Below the pieces are notes generated by a model, which was not told where the DNA came from, did no database searches, and worked only from the letters and a program-made list of their open reading frames with translations. This document shows positions 35,190 to 43,452 of a DNA stretch of 64,000 bases, piece after piece. The DNA comes from Phycisphaerae bacterium. GTDB taxonomy: Bacteria > Planctomycetota > Phycisphaerae > UBA1845 > PWPN01. The DNA is taken from assembly GCA_030372985.1 (NCBI GenBank), contig JAUCQB010000195.1, positions 1 through 64,000 of the forward strand. Direction: 5' to 3'. Made by a program: the position numbers and the translations under genes. Position 1 is the stretch's first letter; every line of letters begins with the position of its first letter.

Positions 35190-35711
35190 TCACGCCCGCT
35201 TTTCGCAGGTCTCTTCGTCACTCTGGCACGATGCCGGGGTCGATTTCTCGGCCTTGCGCTTGAGATACTGCTCGCTGTGGCGAAGGACGAGCAGAAGGCC
35301 AAGAACCAGAAGCGTCATTGCGACGCCCCCCGCCGCGTAACCCGCTCCGATCAGGACCCCGATGGCGGATACCACCCAGATGGTGGCTCCGGTGGTCAGC
35401 CCGATGATGGTCTTGTGGTCGCGAATGATTGCGCCAGCCCCCAGAAAACCGATTCCCGTCACGACCTGAGCGGCGATTCGACCTCGGTCGGCTCCGCTCT
35501 CGCCGGCAATCAGGATAGAGGCAATGGTGAAAATCGTGCTTCCGATGCAGATCAGGCTGACGGTCTTGACGCCGGCGGGTTTGGCCCGGTGCTCGCGTTC
35601 CAGACCGATCAGGACACCACAGAGAATCGCACACGACACAAGAACCGCGCCGCAAACCGGCACGGGCAGCACCTTGTAGAGGTCCCCGAACCAATCCACA
35701 GAGGCGATCAT
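35190..35711 (-). CDS. MgtC/SapB-family membrane protein
   Basis: The 173-residue protein has four to five membrane helices and the MgtC/SapB core. The core reads CGVLIGLEREHRAKPAGVKTVSLICIGSTIFTI, then QVVTGIGFLGAGAIIRD, then GLTTGATIWVVSAIGVLIGAGY. MgtC proteins modulate magnesium homeostasis and ATP synthase in some bacteria; many members have no tested role. The ATG at 35711 has AGGAG eight bases upstream; a GTG nine bases before it is too close to that site. The C-terminal tail is short and charged. Confidence 0.92.
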   Translation of the reverse strand: MIASVDWFGDLYKVLPVPVCGAVLVSCAILCGVLIGLEREHRAKPAGVKTVSLICIGSTIFTIASILIAGESGADRGRIAAQVVTGIGFLGAGAIIRDHKTIIGLTTGATIWVVSAIGVLIGAGYAAGGVAMTLLVLGLLLVLRHSEQYLKRKAEKSTPASCQSDEETCEKRA

Positions 35712-36399
35712 GTTGAACACTCCTGTCGGTCAATCGACGCGATGATCGAATCGAGCCACACGGGATCGCGTGCCGGATGAGGCTACCGGACGACATGAAC
35801 CGGTTCAAGTCGAGCGGCTTGACCGGCAAGATGCCGGTCCCTCACAATGATTGTCTCTGCGTTTCTGCCCAGCGACGGGCATCACATCAGGCGTCCCCTC
35901 GCGGTTGTCAGGCGGCGGCCTCCCGTCTCGGATCATTCGGAACCCGTCAGTCCGTGTTCTCCGTCCGATATGTCCATCATCGCCGGCAGGTGGTTGACGT
36001 TTCCATCTCCATCCGGCGAGCGATGGGGTACTTCCGGGAAGAGCGAATCCGCCGGGCGTGCGGCGGGAGCATTATCGGCCAGAGTGGGTCGTACCGATCG
36101 ACATCGGACTGCATCGCGGGTGTTTCACGACAAGATGGCAGCCTCGGGACTTACGACGCCGCGTCTTCCAAACGATACATAGACTGTGGATCGGGGACAA
36201 CGGTTTGCCCGTTTCCGGGAGTTGTCCCCGCGGTAGGCGGGAACTCGGCGAGCGCGAACTCGACTACCCCAACAGTCCGGCCGGCCAGTCGAAAGTCCGG
36301 GCGCGTGGACATGGCAGCGAAGAGTCTGGCTCGCGTGTCGGCGGAGTGAACGGCTTCTCGAGCGGACCGATCGACTGCCGGGAGAGGAACAGTGAGAAG
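35712..36399. other. Intergenic stretch with a small hairpin, no gene seen
   Basis: GACCGGC (35821-35827) and GCCGGTC (35833-35839) form a seven-pair hairpin with a five-base loop. The following TCCCTCAC resembles the repeat at 62421-62452. The open frame upstream of 36400 is not homologous-looking and is not part of the HD-GYP gene. Confidence 0.5.
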
Positions 36400-37998
36400 A
36401 TGGATGGGAACGGTGCCCCGAGCGTACTGCTGGTTGATGACTGCCCCGCAAACCGACGCCTGTTCGAAAGGCTGCTGGTCAAGGACGGCTTCGTGACCCT
36501 GCACGCGGTCAACGGCAAGGAAGCCGTTGAGATGGCCACCCTGCAGTGTCCGCACGTTATCATCATGGACATCATGATGCCGGTGATGGACGGCCTGGAA
36601 GCCACGCGCCGGCTGAGAGCGGATGCCAGGACGGCCCGCATTCCCATCATTATCGTCAGCGCCAAGACCGATCAGGAAGATCTGACCGCCGGACTGGCGG
36701 CCGGGGCGGACGAGTACCTGTTCAAGCCGATTCAATCGCGGGAGTTCCGCCTGCGCGTTCGCTCGATGGTGCGGCTGCGGGCAGCCCAACTCGATCTCGA
36801 ACGGGCCAACGCCACGCTGTCGCAACAGACGTGTATCCTGGAAAGACTCAACGAGTTCAGCGAATCCGCCCTGTCGGCCAACTCGCTCGAACTCAACTGC
36901 CGACACATCGTCGAGACCGCCGCCCAACTGCTCAACAGCCGACGCGTCTCGCTGCTGATTCCGGATGAAACGGGCGAGCAGTTGCGCTTCGGCTACGCCG
37001 TCGGCATGCCGGGAGATTCGTGGCGCAAACTCCGGGTGCCGATCGACAGCCCCATCGCAGGACAGGTGTTCCGGACCCAGGAAGAGATCATTGTCGGCGC
37101 TGAAGAGGCTGCTCGTGTCGCCCGCAGTCCCTACGAGTCATGCTTCTTCGCCAGTATGCCGCTGATCTGCGAACCGCTGAACTCGGGGAGCGGTTCGATC
37201 GGGGTGTTGAACATCACCGACAAGGCCGGTGGGCAGGAGTACACCCTCGAGGAGATCAATATCCTCCGGCAATTCACCCGCACAGCCGCGTTGGCTCTCA
37301 ACAGCATTCTGACCCGTCAGAAGCTTGATCTGACGCGCGATTCGATCATTCTTTCTCTAGCACGTCTCAGCGAGTACCGTCATAAAGAGACCGGCAAGCA
37401 CCTGGAGCGCGTGCGCGACCTGTCGGTTCTCCTGGCACGGGAACTGGCCGGCGACCGTCGGCTTCCGGAGCGGATCGATGAACAGTTCATCATCGATCTG
37501 GGACGGGCGGCACCACTGCACGACATCGGAAAGGTGGCCATTCCGGACGGGATTCTGCTCAAGCCCGGAAAGCTGACCGCAGAGGAGTTCGAGATCATCA
37601 AGCGACACACGTCGATCGGAGCCCAAACGCTGCGCTCGGTGATGAGCGGCGGCCATGAGGTCAGTTTCCTGCAGGCCGCCATGGACGTCGCCCACTACCA
37701 TCACGAGCGTTATGATGGGAAGGGCTACCCCGAGGGTCTGGCCGGTGATGAGATTCCGCTGTGCGCGAGAATCGTCTCTCTGGCAGATACGTATGATGCC
37801 ATTCGCATGAAGCGGGACTACAAGCAGGCACGAATTCACGAGTTCGCCCGCGACGAGATTGCCAAGGCCTCAGGCACGCAATTCGATCCCCGTGTGGTTC
37901 AAGCGTTTCTGGCCCTGGAGGAGCAGTTCCGGGAGACTTATGACCGTCATGCCGAGGAGGAAGCGGAGACGGCCGAAGTGCCCGTCCTGGCGAGCTGA
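36400..37998 (+). CDS. Response regulator with GAF and HD-GYP domains
   Basis: This 532-residue cytosolic protein has a receiver domain (1-125; DD at 13-14, phospho-acceptor D57, KPIQ). A helical linker, a GAF-like domain (about 165-310) and an HD-GYP domain (about 325-510) follow. The HD-GYP metal site is intact: HDIGK (H374, D375), HYHHERYDGKGYPEG with GYP at 442-444, and SLADTYDAI. It should hydrolyse cyclic-di-GMP under control of phosphorylation and a GAF ligand. The ATG at 36400 follows a purine-rich site (GGGAGAGGAACAG). No cognate kinase is adjacent. Confidence 0.94.
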   Translation: MDGNGAPSVLLVDDCPANRRLFERLLVKDGFVTLHAVNGKEAVEMATLQCPHVIIMDIMMPVMDGLEATRRLRADARTARIPIIIVSAKTDQEDLTAGLAAGADEYLFKPIQSREFRLRVRSMVRLRAAQLDLERANATLSQQTCILERLNEFSESALSANSLELNCRHIVETAAQLLNSRRVSLLIPDETGEQLRFGYAVGMPGDSWRKLRVPIDSPIAGQVFRTQEEIIVGAEEAARVARSPYESCFFASMPLICEPLNSGSGSIGVLNITDKAGGQEYTLEEINILRQFTRTAALALNSILTRQKLDLTRDSIILSLARLSEYRHKETGKHLERVRDLSVLLARELAGDRRLPERIDEQFIIDLGRAAPLHDIGKVAIPDGILLKPGKLTAEEFEIIKRHTSIGAQTLRSVMSGGHEVSFLQAAMDVAHYHHERYDGKGYPEGLAGDEIPLCARIVSLADTYDAIRMKRDYKQARIHEFARDEIAKASGTQFDPRVVQAFLALEEQFRETYDRHAEEEAETAEVPVLAS

Positions 37999-38027
37999 GC
38001 AGGCCGGTCTCGCGGTCCGGGGCCGAA

Positions 38028-38085
38028 GATGAGTGATGGGTGATGAGTGATGAGTGAAGTTGGCACTCATCACCCATCACTCATC
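38028..38085. repeat. Perfect long inverted repeat built of GATGAGT heptads
   Basis: The arms at 38028-38049 and 38064-38085 are exact reverse complements over 22 pairs with a 14-base loop. The left arm reads GATGAGTGATGGGTGATGAG followed by TG. Each arm is made of near-identical seven-base units (GATGAGT, GATGGGT). It lies between the HD-GYP gene and rpsA and could terminate the first or regulate the second. Confidence 0.75.
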
Positions 38086-38110
38086 ACTGATACGGCCCGT
38101 GAGGCCGGGA

Positions 38111-38126
38111 GGGGTTGACCAACCCC
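38111..38126. promoter_or_regulatory. 16-bp palindrome upstream of rpsA
   Basis: GGGGTTG-AC-CAACCCC is a perfect palindrome with a two-base centre and contains TTGACC, a possible -35 box. No strong -10 is visible 16-18 bases on; CAAGAT with a spacer of 18 is the nearest. It is a candidate operator for rpsA. Confidence 0.4.
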
Positions 38127-38250
38127 CCACAAGTGGGACAAGATGATGGCTCAGGCAGTGCCGTTCATGCCCCTGGCAGTGATGGAAACTCACAGGGCTT
38201 GGTCGGGACTGCCCGAGATTGATATCGACCTGTGTGAGACGAGACTACCC

Positions 38251-39801
38251 ATGAGTGACGCCCTGACGGACCCTCGGGACCAGCAGATGCCGCCCGAGAT
38301 CTCCTGCCCACAGGCATCGGCGAATACCGAAGCCATTTCGGTTGAGTCAGCGACCGCCGCGGATCCTTCCGCCGCGGGGCAAGTCGGCAAGGTCCTCCGC
38401 GAGGAGAATCTTGCGGCCGGCCCGGTGGCGGCCGTGTCCCCGGAGGCGCCTGCGGCTCAACCGGCAGCCCCGCTCTTGACGGTGCACCCGGGGCGAGTCA
38501 CCCGTGTCACCGCGGAGGAGGTTCTCATCCTGCTTGAGGACGGACGTCAGGGCACGGTGCCATTGATCGAATTCGCCGGGCAGCCGCTGCCCAAGGACGG
38601 TGACGGAGTCTCGGTGATCATCGAGCGAGAAGACGCGGCGACCGGTCGAGTGGTTCTCAGCAAGCGGCACGCCGACGAGTTGACTTTCTGGCAGTCCGTC
38701 CAGCCCGGTGACGAACTTGAGGGGGTGGTCACCGGCATGAACAAGGGCGGCCTGGACATCGACATCGGCGGCGCCCGGGCATTCCTGCCGGCCTCCCAGG
38801 TCGACACCCACCGGATGAAAGACATCTCCTTGCTGATCGGCGAGCACGTCCGGTGTGTCGTTACGCAGGTGGATCGAACGACCTGCGACCTGATCGTCAG
38901 TCGCAAGAAGTACCTGGAGAAGGAGGCCCACGAGAAGCGTCGCCAGGCCCTCGCCCACCTGACCGAGGGCGATATCCGCAGCGGAACAGTGACCAACCTG
39001 ACACAGTACGGGGCATTCATCGATCTGGGCGGCGTCGACGGCCTGCTCCATATGGCCGATATGAGCTGGGGGCGGGTGCGCGACCCGCATGAAGTGCTGC
39101 AGATCGGCCAGCCGATTCGCGTGCGCATCCTCAAGATCAACCAGGAAACCGGCAAGGTCTCACTGGGACTCAAGCAGGTGAAGCCGAACCCATGGGACGG
39201 CATCGAGGAACGGTACCCCAAGGATCGACGCCTGAAGGCCAAGATCGCTCGCATGACCGACTTCGGGGCGTTCCTGGAACTCGAGGAAGGGGTGGATGCC
39301 CTGCTGCCCATCGGGGAAATGAGCTGGTCCAAGCACGTCAATCATCCGTCGGACGTTGCGAAGATCGGCGACGAGGTCGAGGTCGTCGTGCTCAAGGTCG
39401 ACCCGGAGAAGAAGCGCATCTCGGTGAGTCTCAAGCAGACGCAAGAAAACCCTTGGGCCATGGTCGAGGCCAAGTTCCCCGTCAATTCGAAGGTCCAGGG
39501 TAAGGTGGTGAAGATTTTGGACTTCGGGGCTTTCGTTGAGCTGGCGCCGGGTGTTGAGGGCCTGATCCACATTTCCGAGCTTTCCGACAAGCGGGTCAAG
39601 GCGGTCGGCGACGTGGTGAGCGAGGGCCAGGAGGTCGAGGTTCGGATTATTAAAGTGGACCTGCCCAACCAGCGAATCTCGTTGTCGATGAGGCCGGAGC
39701 AGAAGATACCTGCCAGGGGCATCGAGACAAAGCAAGCCGACAAGAAGAAGGGGCGCAAGCGGCCGCTGCGAGGCGGGTTGTCTTCGCACTTCGACTGGTG
39801 A
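38251..39801 (+). CDS. rpsA: 30S ribosomal protein S1
   Basis: The 516-residue protein has a variable, Ala-rich N-terminal extension of about 75 residues and then five S1 RNA-binding repeats. Their cores read [84 protein letters not shown] and [21 protein letters not shown]. It helps mRNA bind the ribosome. A basic tail ([10 protein letters not shown]) ends the protein. I chose the ATG at 38251; an ATG at 38143 would add 36 residues without domain content. The last base lies 13 bases from a convergent gene. Confidence 0.93.
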   Translation: MSDALTDPRDQQMPPEISCPQASANTEAISVESATAADPSAAGQVGKVLREENLAAGPVAAVSPEAPAAQPAAPLLTVHPGRVTRVTAEEVLILLEDGRQGTVPLIEFAGQPLPKDGDGVSVIIEREDAATGRVVLSKRHADELTFWQSVQPGDELEGVVTGMNKGGLDIDIGGARAFLPASQVDTHRMKDISLLIGEHVRCVVTQVDRTTCDLIVSRKKYLEKEAHEKRRQALAHLTEGDIRSGTVTNLTQYGAFIDLGGVDGLLHMADMSWGRVRDPHEVLQIGQPIRVRILKINQETGKVSLGLKQVKPNPWDGIEERYPKDRRLKAKIARMTDFGAFLELEEGVDALLPIGEMSWSKHVNHPSDVAKIGDEVEVVVLKVDPEKKRISVSLKQTQENPWAMVEAKFPVNSKVQGKVVKILDFGAFVELAPGVEGLIHISELSDKRVKAVGDVVSEGQEVEVRIIKVDLPNQRISLSMRPEQKIPARGIETKQADKKKGRKRPLRGGLSSHFDW

Positions 39802-39814
39802 GCGAACGGGACCC

Positions 39815-41101
39815 TTATTCGGGCCGGCTGGCCGATGCGGGTCGGCTTGAGGCGGCGAGAAGCATCTCCCTGATCAGATCGGCAGGTTCACGCGTAAGCT
39901 GCGCCCGGTCGCGATTGTAGGCCGCGATGTACCGCTGGGCGGCCTCGACGAGTGGGGGGTAACTGAAGCGGCTTGCCCATCCGTTGTGATTGAGGTGCTC
40001 GATCATCCCCTGATGAATGGCCTCAAAATCTGCCGCCGGCCGGGGGAGCCGGCCATTGGCCAGCAGGATATTGTGGTAGCGGTGAAGCGCTTCGAGTTGA
40101 TCGAACCGCGACTTCTTATCCGTCTGCCCCAACAGGCTTCTCTCGTCGCGTCCCCGAGGTTGGGCCCTCAACCACCAGGGTGAAATAGCGAGGTTGTGGC
40201 CCTCATCCAGAATGCGCCCCATTTCCTCGATCGAGAAGGATGAGGTAAATACCGGATACCGGTTGGCGGCCGCCCATGGCTTGTTGTTGATCACAGTCAG
40301 GCTTTCGATCTGAGCGCCATCGCACACGTCAAGCAGGGCGGTGTGCTCGGCGCCTTCCAGAATCACCACCGCGTCCGGAACATATCTCCGCATCTGCTCC
40401 CGCATCCTCCGGACCAGTTCCACCGCCCCGCGGTTGAATGATTCCGGGTCTCGTCCCTGCGGATGGGCCGGGTTGTGGTCCTTCCATCCCCACTGGAGCC
40501 CATAGCTATCCAGGTGCACGCCATCGACGCGGCAATCTCGGGCCAGCCGCCCGGCGACCCCCACGATGTAGTCGGTCCAGCCCGACCCCGGCCCGGGGTA
40601 CATCAGGCAGAACCGGTCGCCGGTGTCGTAGTACGAGTAGTACGCGCCGTTTTCATCCATCATGGCCCATTGAGGCCCTTTGACCCGGGCCAGCTTGGTG
40701 TCGCGGGAAATGATGAACGCTTCGAGGTAGACAATGACCCGCCCGCCGAGCCGATGCACCTTCTCGATGCCCTGGCGAAAAGCGGCGTCGCCTCCCCAGG
40801 CGCGTTTCGGCCGGTACTCAGCTTTGTGTTCGTAATCCGGCTCCCAGTAGCCGACCAGGTACAAAACGTCGGTCCCGAGCCGGCGGGCGTCCTCGAGCAC
40901 CTTGTCCAGATCGTTGAATGATTCGAACCCCTCGGTGCGGTGGGCCTTGAACTGCATCAGACTCGCCCCGGCCCCGGAGTTCTCCCACGGGCAATAGAAA
41001 GCCCGTGTCTGGCGCCACCATTCGGGAATATCGGGGCGGGACCGGTAGCGGGGTACGGGTGCAGCCGCCGCCAGGTGGCCGGCCAGCAGCCCGACAATCA
41101 T
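39815..41101 (-). CDS. Exported TIM-barrel glycoside-hydrolase-like protein
   Basis: From the ATG at 41101 the protein is 428 residues with a signal peptide (MIVGLLAGHLAAAAPVPRY). The body reads like a TIM-barrel hydrolase: RAFYCPWENSGAGAS, LGTDVLYLVGYWEPDY, VHRLGGRVIVYLEAF, VDGVHLDSYGLQWGWKDHNP, DAVVILEGAEHTALLD. Carboxylates at strand ends (LDSY, LEGAE) are plausible catalytic residues. The substrate is unknown. The frame extends to 41197, but the added residues come from a dispersed repeat (41122-41165) and contain ACPERSRG-type sequence, an artefact pattern. They may still supply a charged n-region. Confidence 0.72.
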   Translation of the reverse strand: MIVGLLAGHLAAAAPVPRYRSRPDIPEWWRQTRAFYCPWENSGAGASLMQFKAHRTEGFESFNDLDKVLEDARRLGTDVLYLVGYWEPDYEHKAEYRPKRAWGGDAAFRQGIEKVHRLGGRVIVYLEAFIISRDTKLARVKGPQWAMMDENGAYYSYYDTGDRFCLMYPGPGSGWTDYIVGVAGRLARDCRVDGVHLDSYGLQWGWKDHNPAHPQGRDPESFNRGAVELVRRMREQMRRYVPDAVVILEGAEHTALLDVCDGAQIESLTVINNKPWAAANRYPVFTSSFSIEEMGRILDEGHNLAISPWWLRAQPRGRDERSLLGQTDKKSRFDQLEALHRYHNILLANGRLPRPAADFEAIHQGMIEHLNHNGWASRFSYPPLVEAAQRYIAAYNRDRAQLTREPADLIREMLLAASSRPASASRPE

Positions 41102-41121
41102 CAGAGCGCCCGTTGACAGGC

Positions 41122-41165
41122 CCCTTCGACTTCGCTCAGGGTTAAACCCTCGACTTCGCTCAGGG
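41122..41165. repeat. Two copies of a CCCTTCGACTTCGCTCAGGG dispersed repeat
   Basis: CCCTTCGACTTCGCTCAGGG (41122-41141) and CCCTCGACTTCGCTCAGGG (41147-41165) are direct copies separated by five bases. Read on the minus strand they give PERSRR/PERSRG peptide motifs, a pattern I recall as a common false N-terminus in predicted proteins of many bacteria. Confidence 0.75.
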
Positions 41166-41192
41166 CAGGCCCGGCCGTCACGAAGCCGTCGT

Positions 41193-41270
41193 CTCATCCC
41201 TCATCACTCGCATTGAGCTTTCAGCGTTCAGCTATGAGCCATCCCAGCTGACTGCTGACCGCTGATCGCT
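41193..41270. repeat. Heptad-repeat cluster with inverted organisation
   Basis: AGCTTTCAGCGTTCAGCTAT (from 41217) faces CAGCTGACTGCTGACCGCTG (from 41246), whose reverse complement has the same AGCxxTC units. A short CATCCCTCATCACTC stretch (41196-41210) resembles the repeat at 38028. It lies between two minus-strand genes. Confidence 0.5.
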
Positions 41271-41272
41271 CC

Positions 41273-42232
41273 TCATGACAGGCCGCTGCCGTCGGACTGA
41301 TCTTCGCCGGATGAGCGACTCGGCAGGATAAAGCCTTTCCGATCGCAGACCACACGCATGATCTCGTTGAACCGTTGGATCACGAGGGCATCCAGTCTCA
41401 ACGAGCGCTCGGCTGCGCCGTCTTGGTATACGAGGTCCACCCAGGCCTTATCCTTGTACTGGTCGGTCTTGAGCCGGATCATTGCGTCCCAGGCAATGCG
41501 CCGGCCGTTGTAGACCATGCCCTCGTCATCCACCCGGACGCGCATGCGAAGCGAGGCCCGGAACTTCATCAGGGCGTAGATCGCGAGCACCGCCACGCAG
41601 ACGGCGATTCCCTTCTGCCAGAGGATCGAGTTCTCGCTGCGATGCTCGTTCTCGAGCACCACGGGCTTGGCGGCCACCTTTCCATCCACGATCCAGTACT
41701 CGGCATAGGCGGCCGGCCCGATATAGCACATCATGCGATCCCTGACCGCCGCCGGCTCGCCGAGCAATGAACGGACTTCGTCCTCCGTCATCTCTGTCTT
41801 GACCATCTCCGCCCGGAGCCGAGTGACCCGAACACCCGGATTCTGAGGCGCCTTGCCCGGCTGGACGGGCGTCAGTTGAGCGGCGAGCACCTTCCCGTGC
41901 TCGTCCATTCTCACCTCGACGGTTACCTCCGCGCCGACATAGGTCAGCGTCCGCGGCGTTTCCAGGGCAGGCTCGCCCAGCAACTGCCGAATCTGTTCAG
42001 GGGAGGACTGGAGGTCGATCCGGCCGAGGTTTGCCTTTGTCGCCAGCGGGTTCGTCGAGAGGTTCCCGGGGCGTTGGGGCAGTTTCTGGTCGGCCCACCA
42101 GGTGAGGTTCTTGGCCGGGTACCCTATCCACCCGTCGTAGCCGAACCATGCCCCCATGCCCACGCACATCAGAAGGAAGATGCCCGTTCGTATTCGTTGA
42201 TCGAGCGTCGAACCGGATTCGATTGGTGTCAT
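41273..42232 (-). CDS. Membrane protein with two BamE-like repeats and a PH-like tail
   Basis: The 319-residue protein has a membrane helix at about 15-34 and two repeats of the SmpA/BamE-like pattern. These are SSPEQIRQLLGEPALETPRTLTY (about 76-98) and MTEDEVRSLLGEPAAVRDRMMCY (about 138-160). A second helix lies at about 200-221. The C-terminal domain of about 85 residues (MRVRVDDEGMVYNGRRIAWDAMIRL) reads like a bacterial PH-like fold. I do not recognise a named family. The repeats would lie outside the cytoplasm if the N-terminus is inside. The ATG at 42232 was chosen because the upstream frame has no conserved content. Confidence 0.72.
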   Translation of the reverse strand: MTPIESGSTLDQRIRTGIFLLMCVGMGAWFGYDGWIGYPAKNLTWWADQKLPQRPGNLSTNPLATKANLGRIDLQSSPEQIRQLLGEPALETPRTLTYVGAEVTVEVRMDEHGKVLAAQLTPVQPGKAPQNPGVRVTRLRAEMVKTEMTEDEVRSLLGEPAAVRDRMMCYIGPAAYAEYWIVDGKVAAKPVVLENEHRSENSILWQKGIAVCVAVLAIYALMKFRASLRMRVRVDDEGMVYNGRRIAWDAMIRLKTDQYKDKAWVDLVYQDGAAERSLRLDALVIQRFNEIMRVVCDRKGFILPSRSSGEDQSDGSGLS

Positions 42233-42462
42233 GAATGGCACCCCGTCGTGGCTGAGACAACTGGCTTTGTCAAGGCCGCCGAGAATCCCGCACATGGCAT
42301 ATGATTCCAGGATTCCAGCCGAAATGCAAGGCGCGGGCTGACGTTCCGGCCGGTTCTGGCGGCGCTTGTACTTGACCGGCCTAATTGCGATAATCGGGTC
42401 CTGGCAAGCCGATCGGACGGGCCGGGCACCGCCGGGTGCGGTCGTCCGATGGAGACACGACG

Positions 42463-43230
42463 ATGAAGACAAGCCTCGGAGCCCAGTGCGACGAGTTTTA
42501 CATAAGCAGCCGACTGTTCTTCAAACTGGATCTGGCCCTCGAACGAGAAACGGTCCTCCATTTTTTTGAGCGGGTCCGGCGCCAGTATCCCTCGCTGAAC
42601 CGGTTTCGCCGCCGCGAGGACGATTCGCTGATCCTCGAGGAGTGTGACGAGCAAGGCGAACAAATCGAGCCGCGCCACTGGATTCGACTGGAGCCGGGGG
42701 CCCTGCGGTTTGGGTGCTTTTCGCCACCCTCCACACAAGACACCCGGGGGTTCTCAGCTTTTCTGCTCGAACAGGCCCCCGCGCATCTGACCCTCAGCGA
42801 TCTGGATATGGACCACATGGAGGTGGTCTACGGATTCGACATGGAGTACAGCGGCAACCACGACCAACTCGTGGCGGAGACCCTGTTCGCCGATCACCCG
42901 CTGGCGCCCTTCATTCTGGGGGAAGACAGTGCCCACACGATTGAGTGCGAGCCGTATTTCGGTATCGCCCTCTCCGGACGGTGCGACGCGCAGGCATTCC
43001 TGGAAATCAAGAGCCGCACCACCTCTTTTGAAATCCGCACGGGCGAGTACCAGCCCCAGATGCTGAGTGTCTATCTGACCGTCCGGCGCTACTGGGGGCT
43101 CAACGAGACCCAGGATCTTGCCCGCGCACATGCCGAGCTGCTGAACCTGGCTGACGATCTGGCCGTCCGGCGGGTCGTGCCGCTGGTGGTCAACCCGCTG
43201 GCCCTGGCGATCGCGGGCCGGCCCTCGTGA
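42463..43230 (+). CDS. Conserved-looking hypothetical protein
   Basis: This 255-residue protein without signal peptide or membrane segment begins MKTSLGAQCDEFYISSRLFF. It is acidic with many charged residues, and its composition and codon use match real genes. Sections such as FERVRRQYPSLNRFRRREDD and CEPYFGIALSGRCDAQAFLEIKSRT suggest a mixed alpha/beta fold. GGAGA lies about nine bases before the ATG. I cannot place it in a known family. It is divergent from the BamE-like gene and lies upstream of tatC on the same strand, with 222 bases between. Confidence 0.75.
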   Translation: MKTSLGAQCDEFYISSRLFFKLDLALERETVLHFFERVRRQYPSLNRFRRREDDSLILEECDEQGEQIEPRHWIRLEPGALRFGCFSPPSTQDTRGFSAFLLEQAPAHLTLSDLDMDHMEVVYGFDMEYSGNHDQLVAETLFADHPLAPFILGEDSAHTIECEPYFGIALSGRCDAQAFLEIKSRTTSFEIRTGEYQPQMLSVYLTVRRYWGLNETQDLARAHAELLNLADDLAVRRVVPLVVNPLALAIAGRPS

Positions 43231-43452
43231 AGACGGCATGCCGCTGAACATGCGGGCCAAACCGAGGACGCGACGAACGAGTGGATCGGGCTTTATTTGA
43301 CCACCCTGAAGGCCATCCCTAGAATCGCACCGCGATATCGGCCGATCGCGAGGTTTTGACCTCGGTGACCTGAGAACCAGCCCGGGGGCGGCCTCTCGGA
43401 GCCGGCCGCGAACAGATGATCGCTGGGTTTCTCGCAGAACAGAGCCTGATAC

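Noticed and set aside
36058-36399. 114-codon N-terminal extension of the HD-GYP protein
   Set aside because: The receiver domain begins right after the ATG at 36400, which follows a purine-rich ribosome site; the extension has no conserved look.
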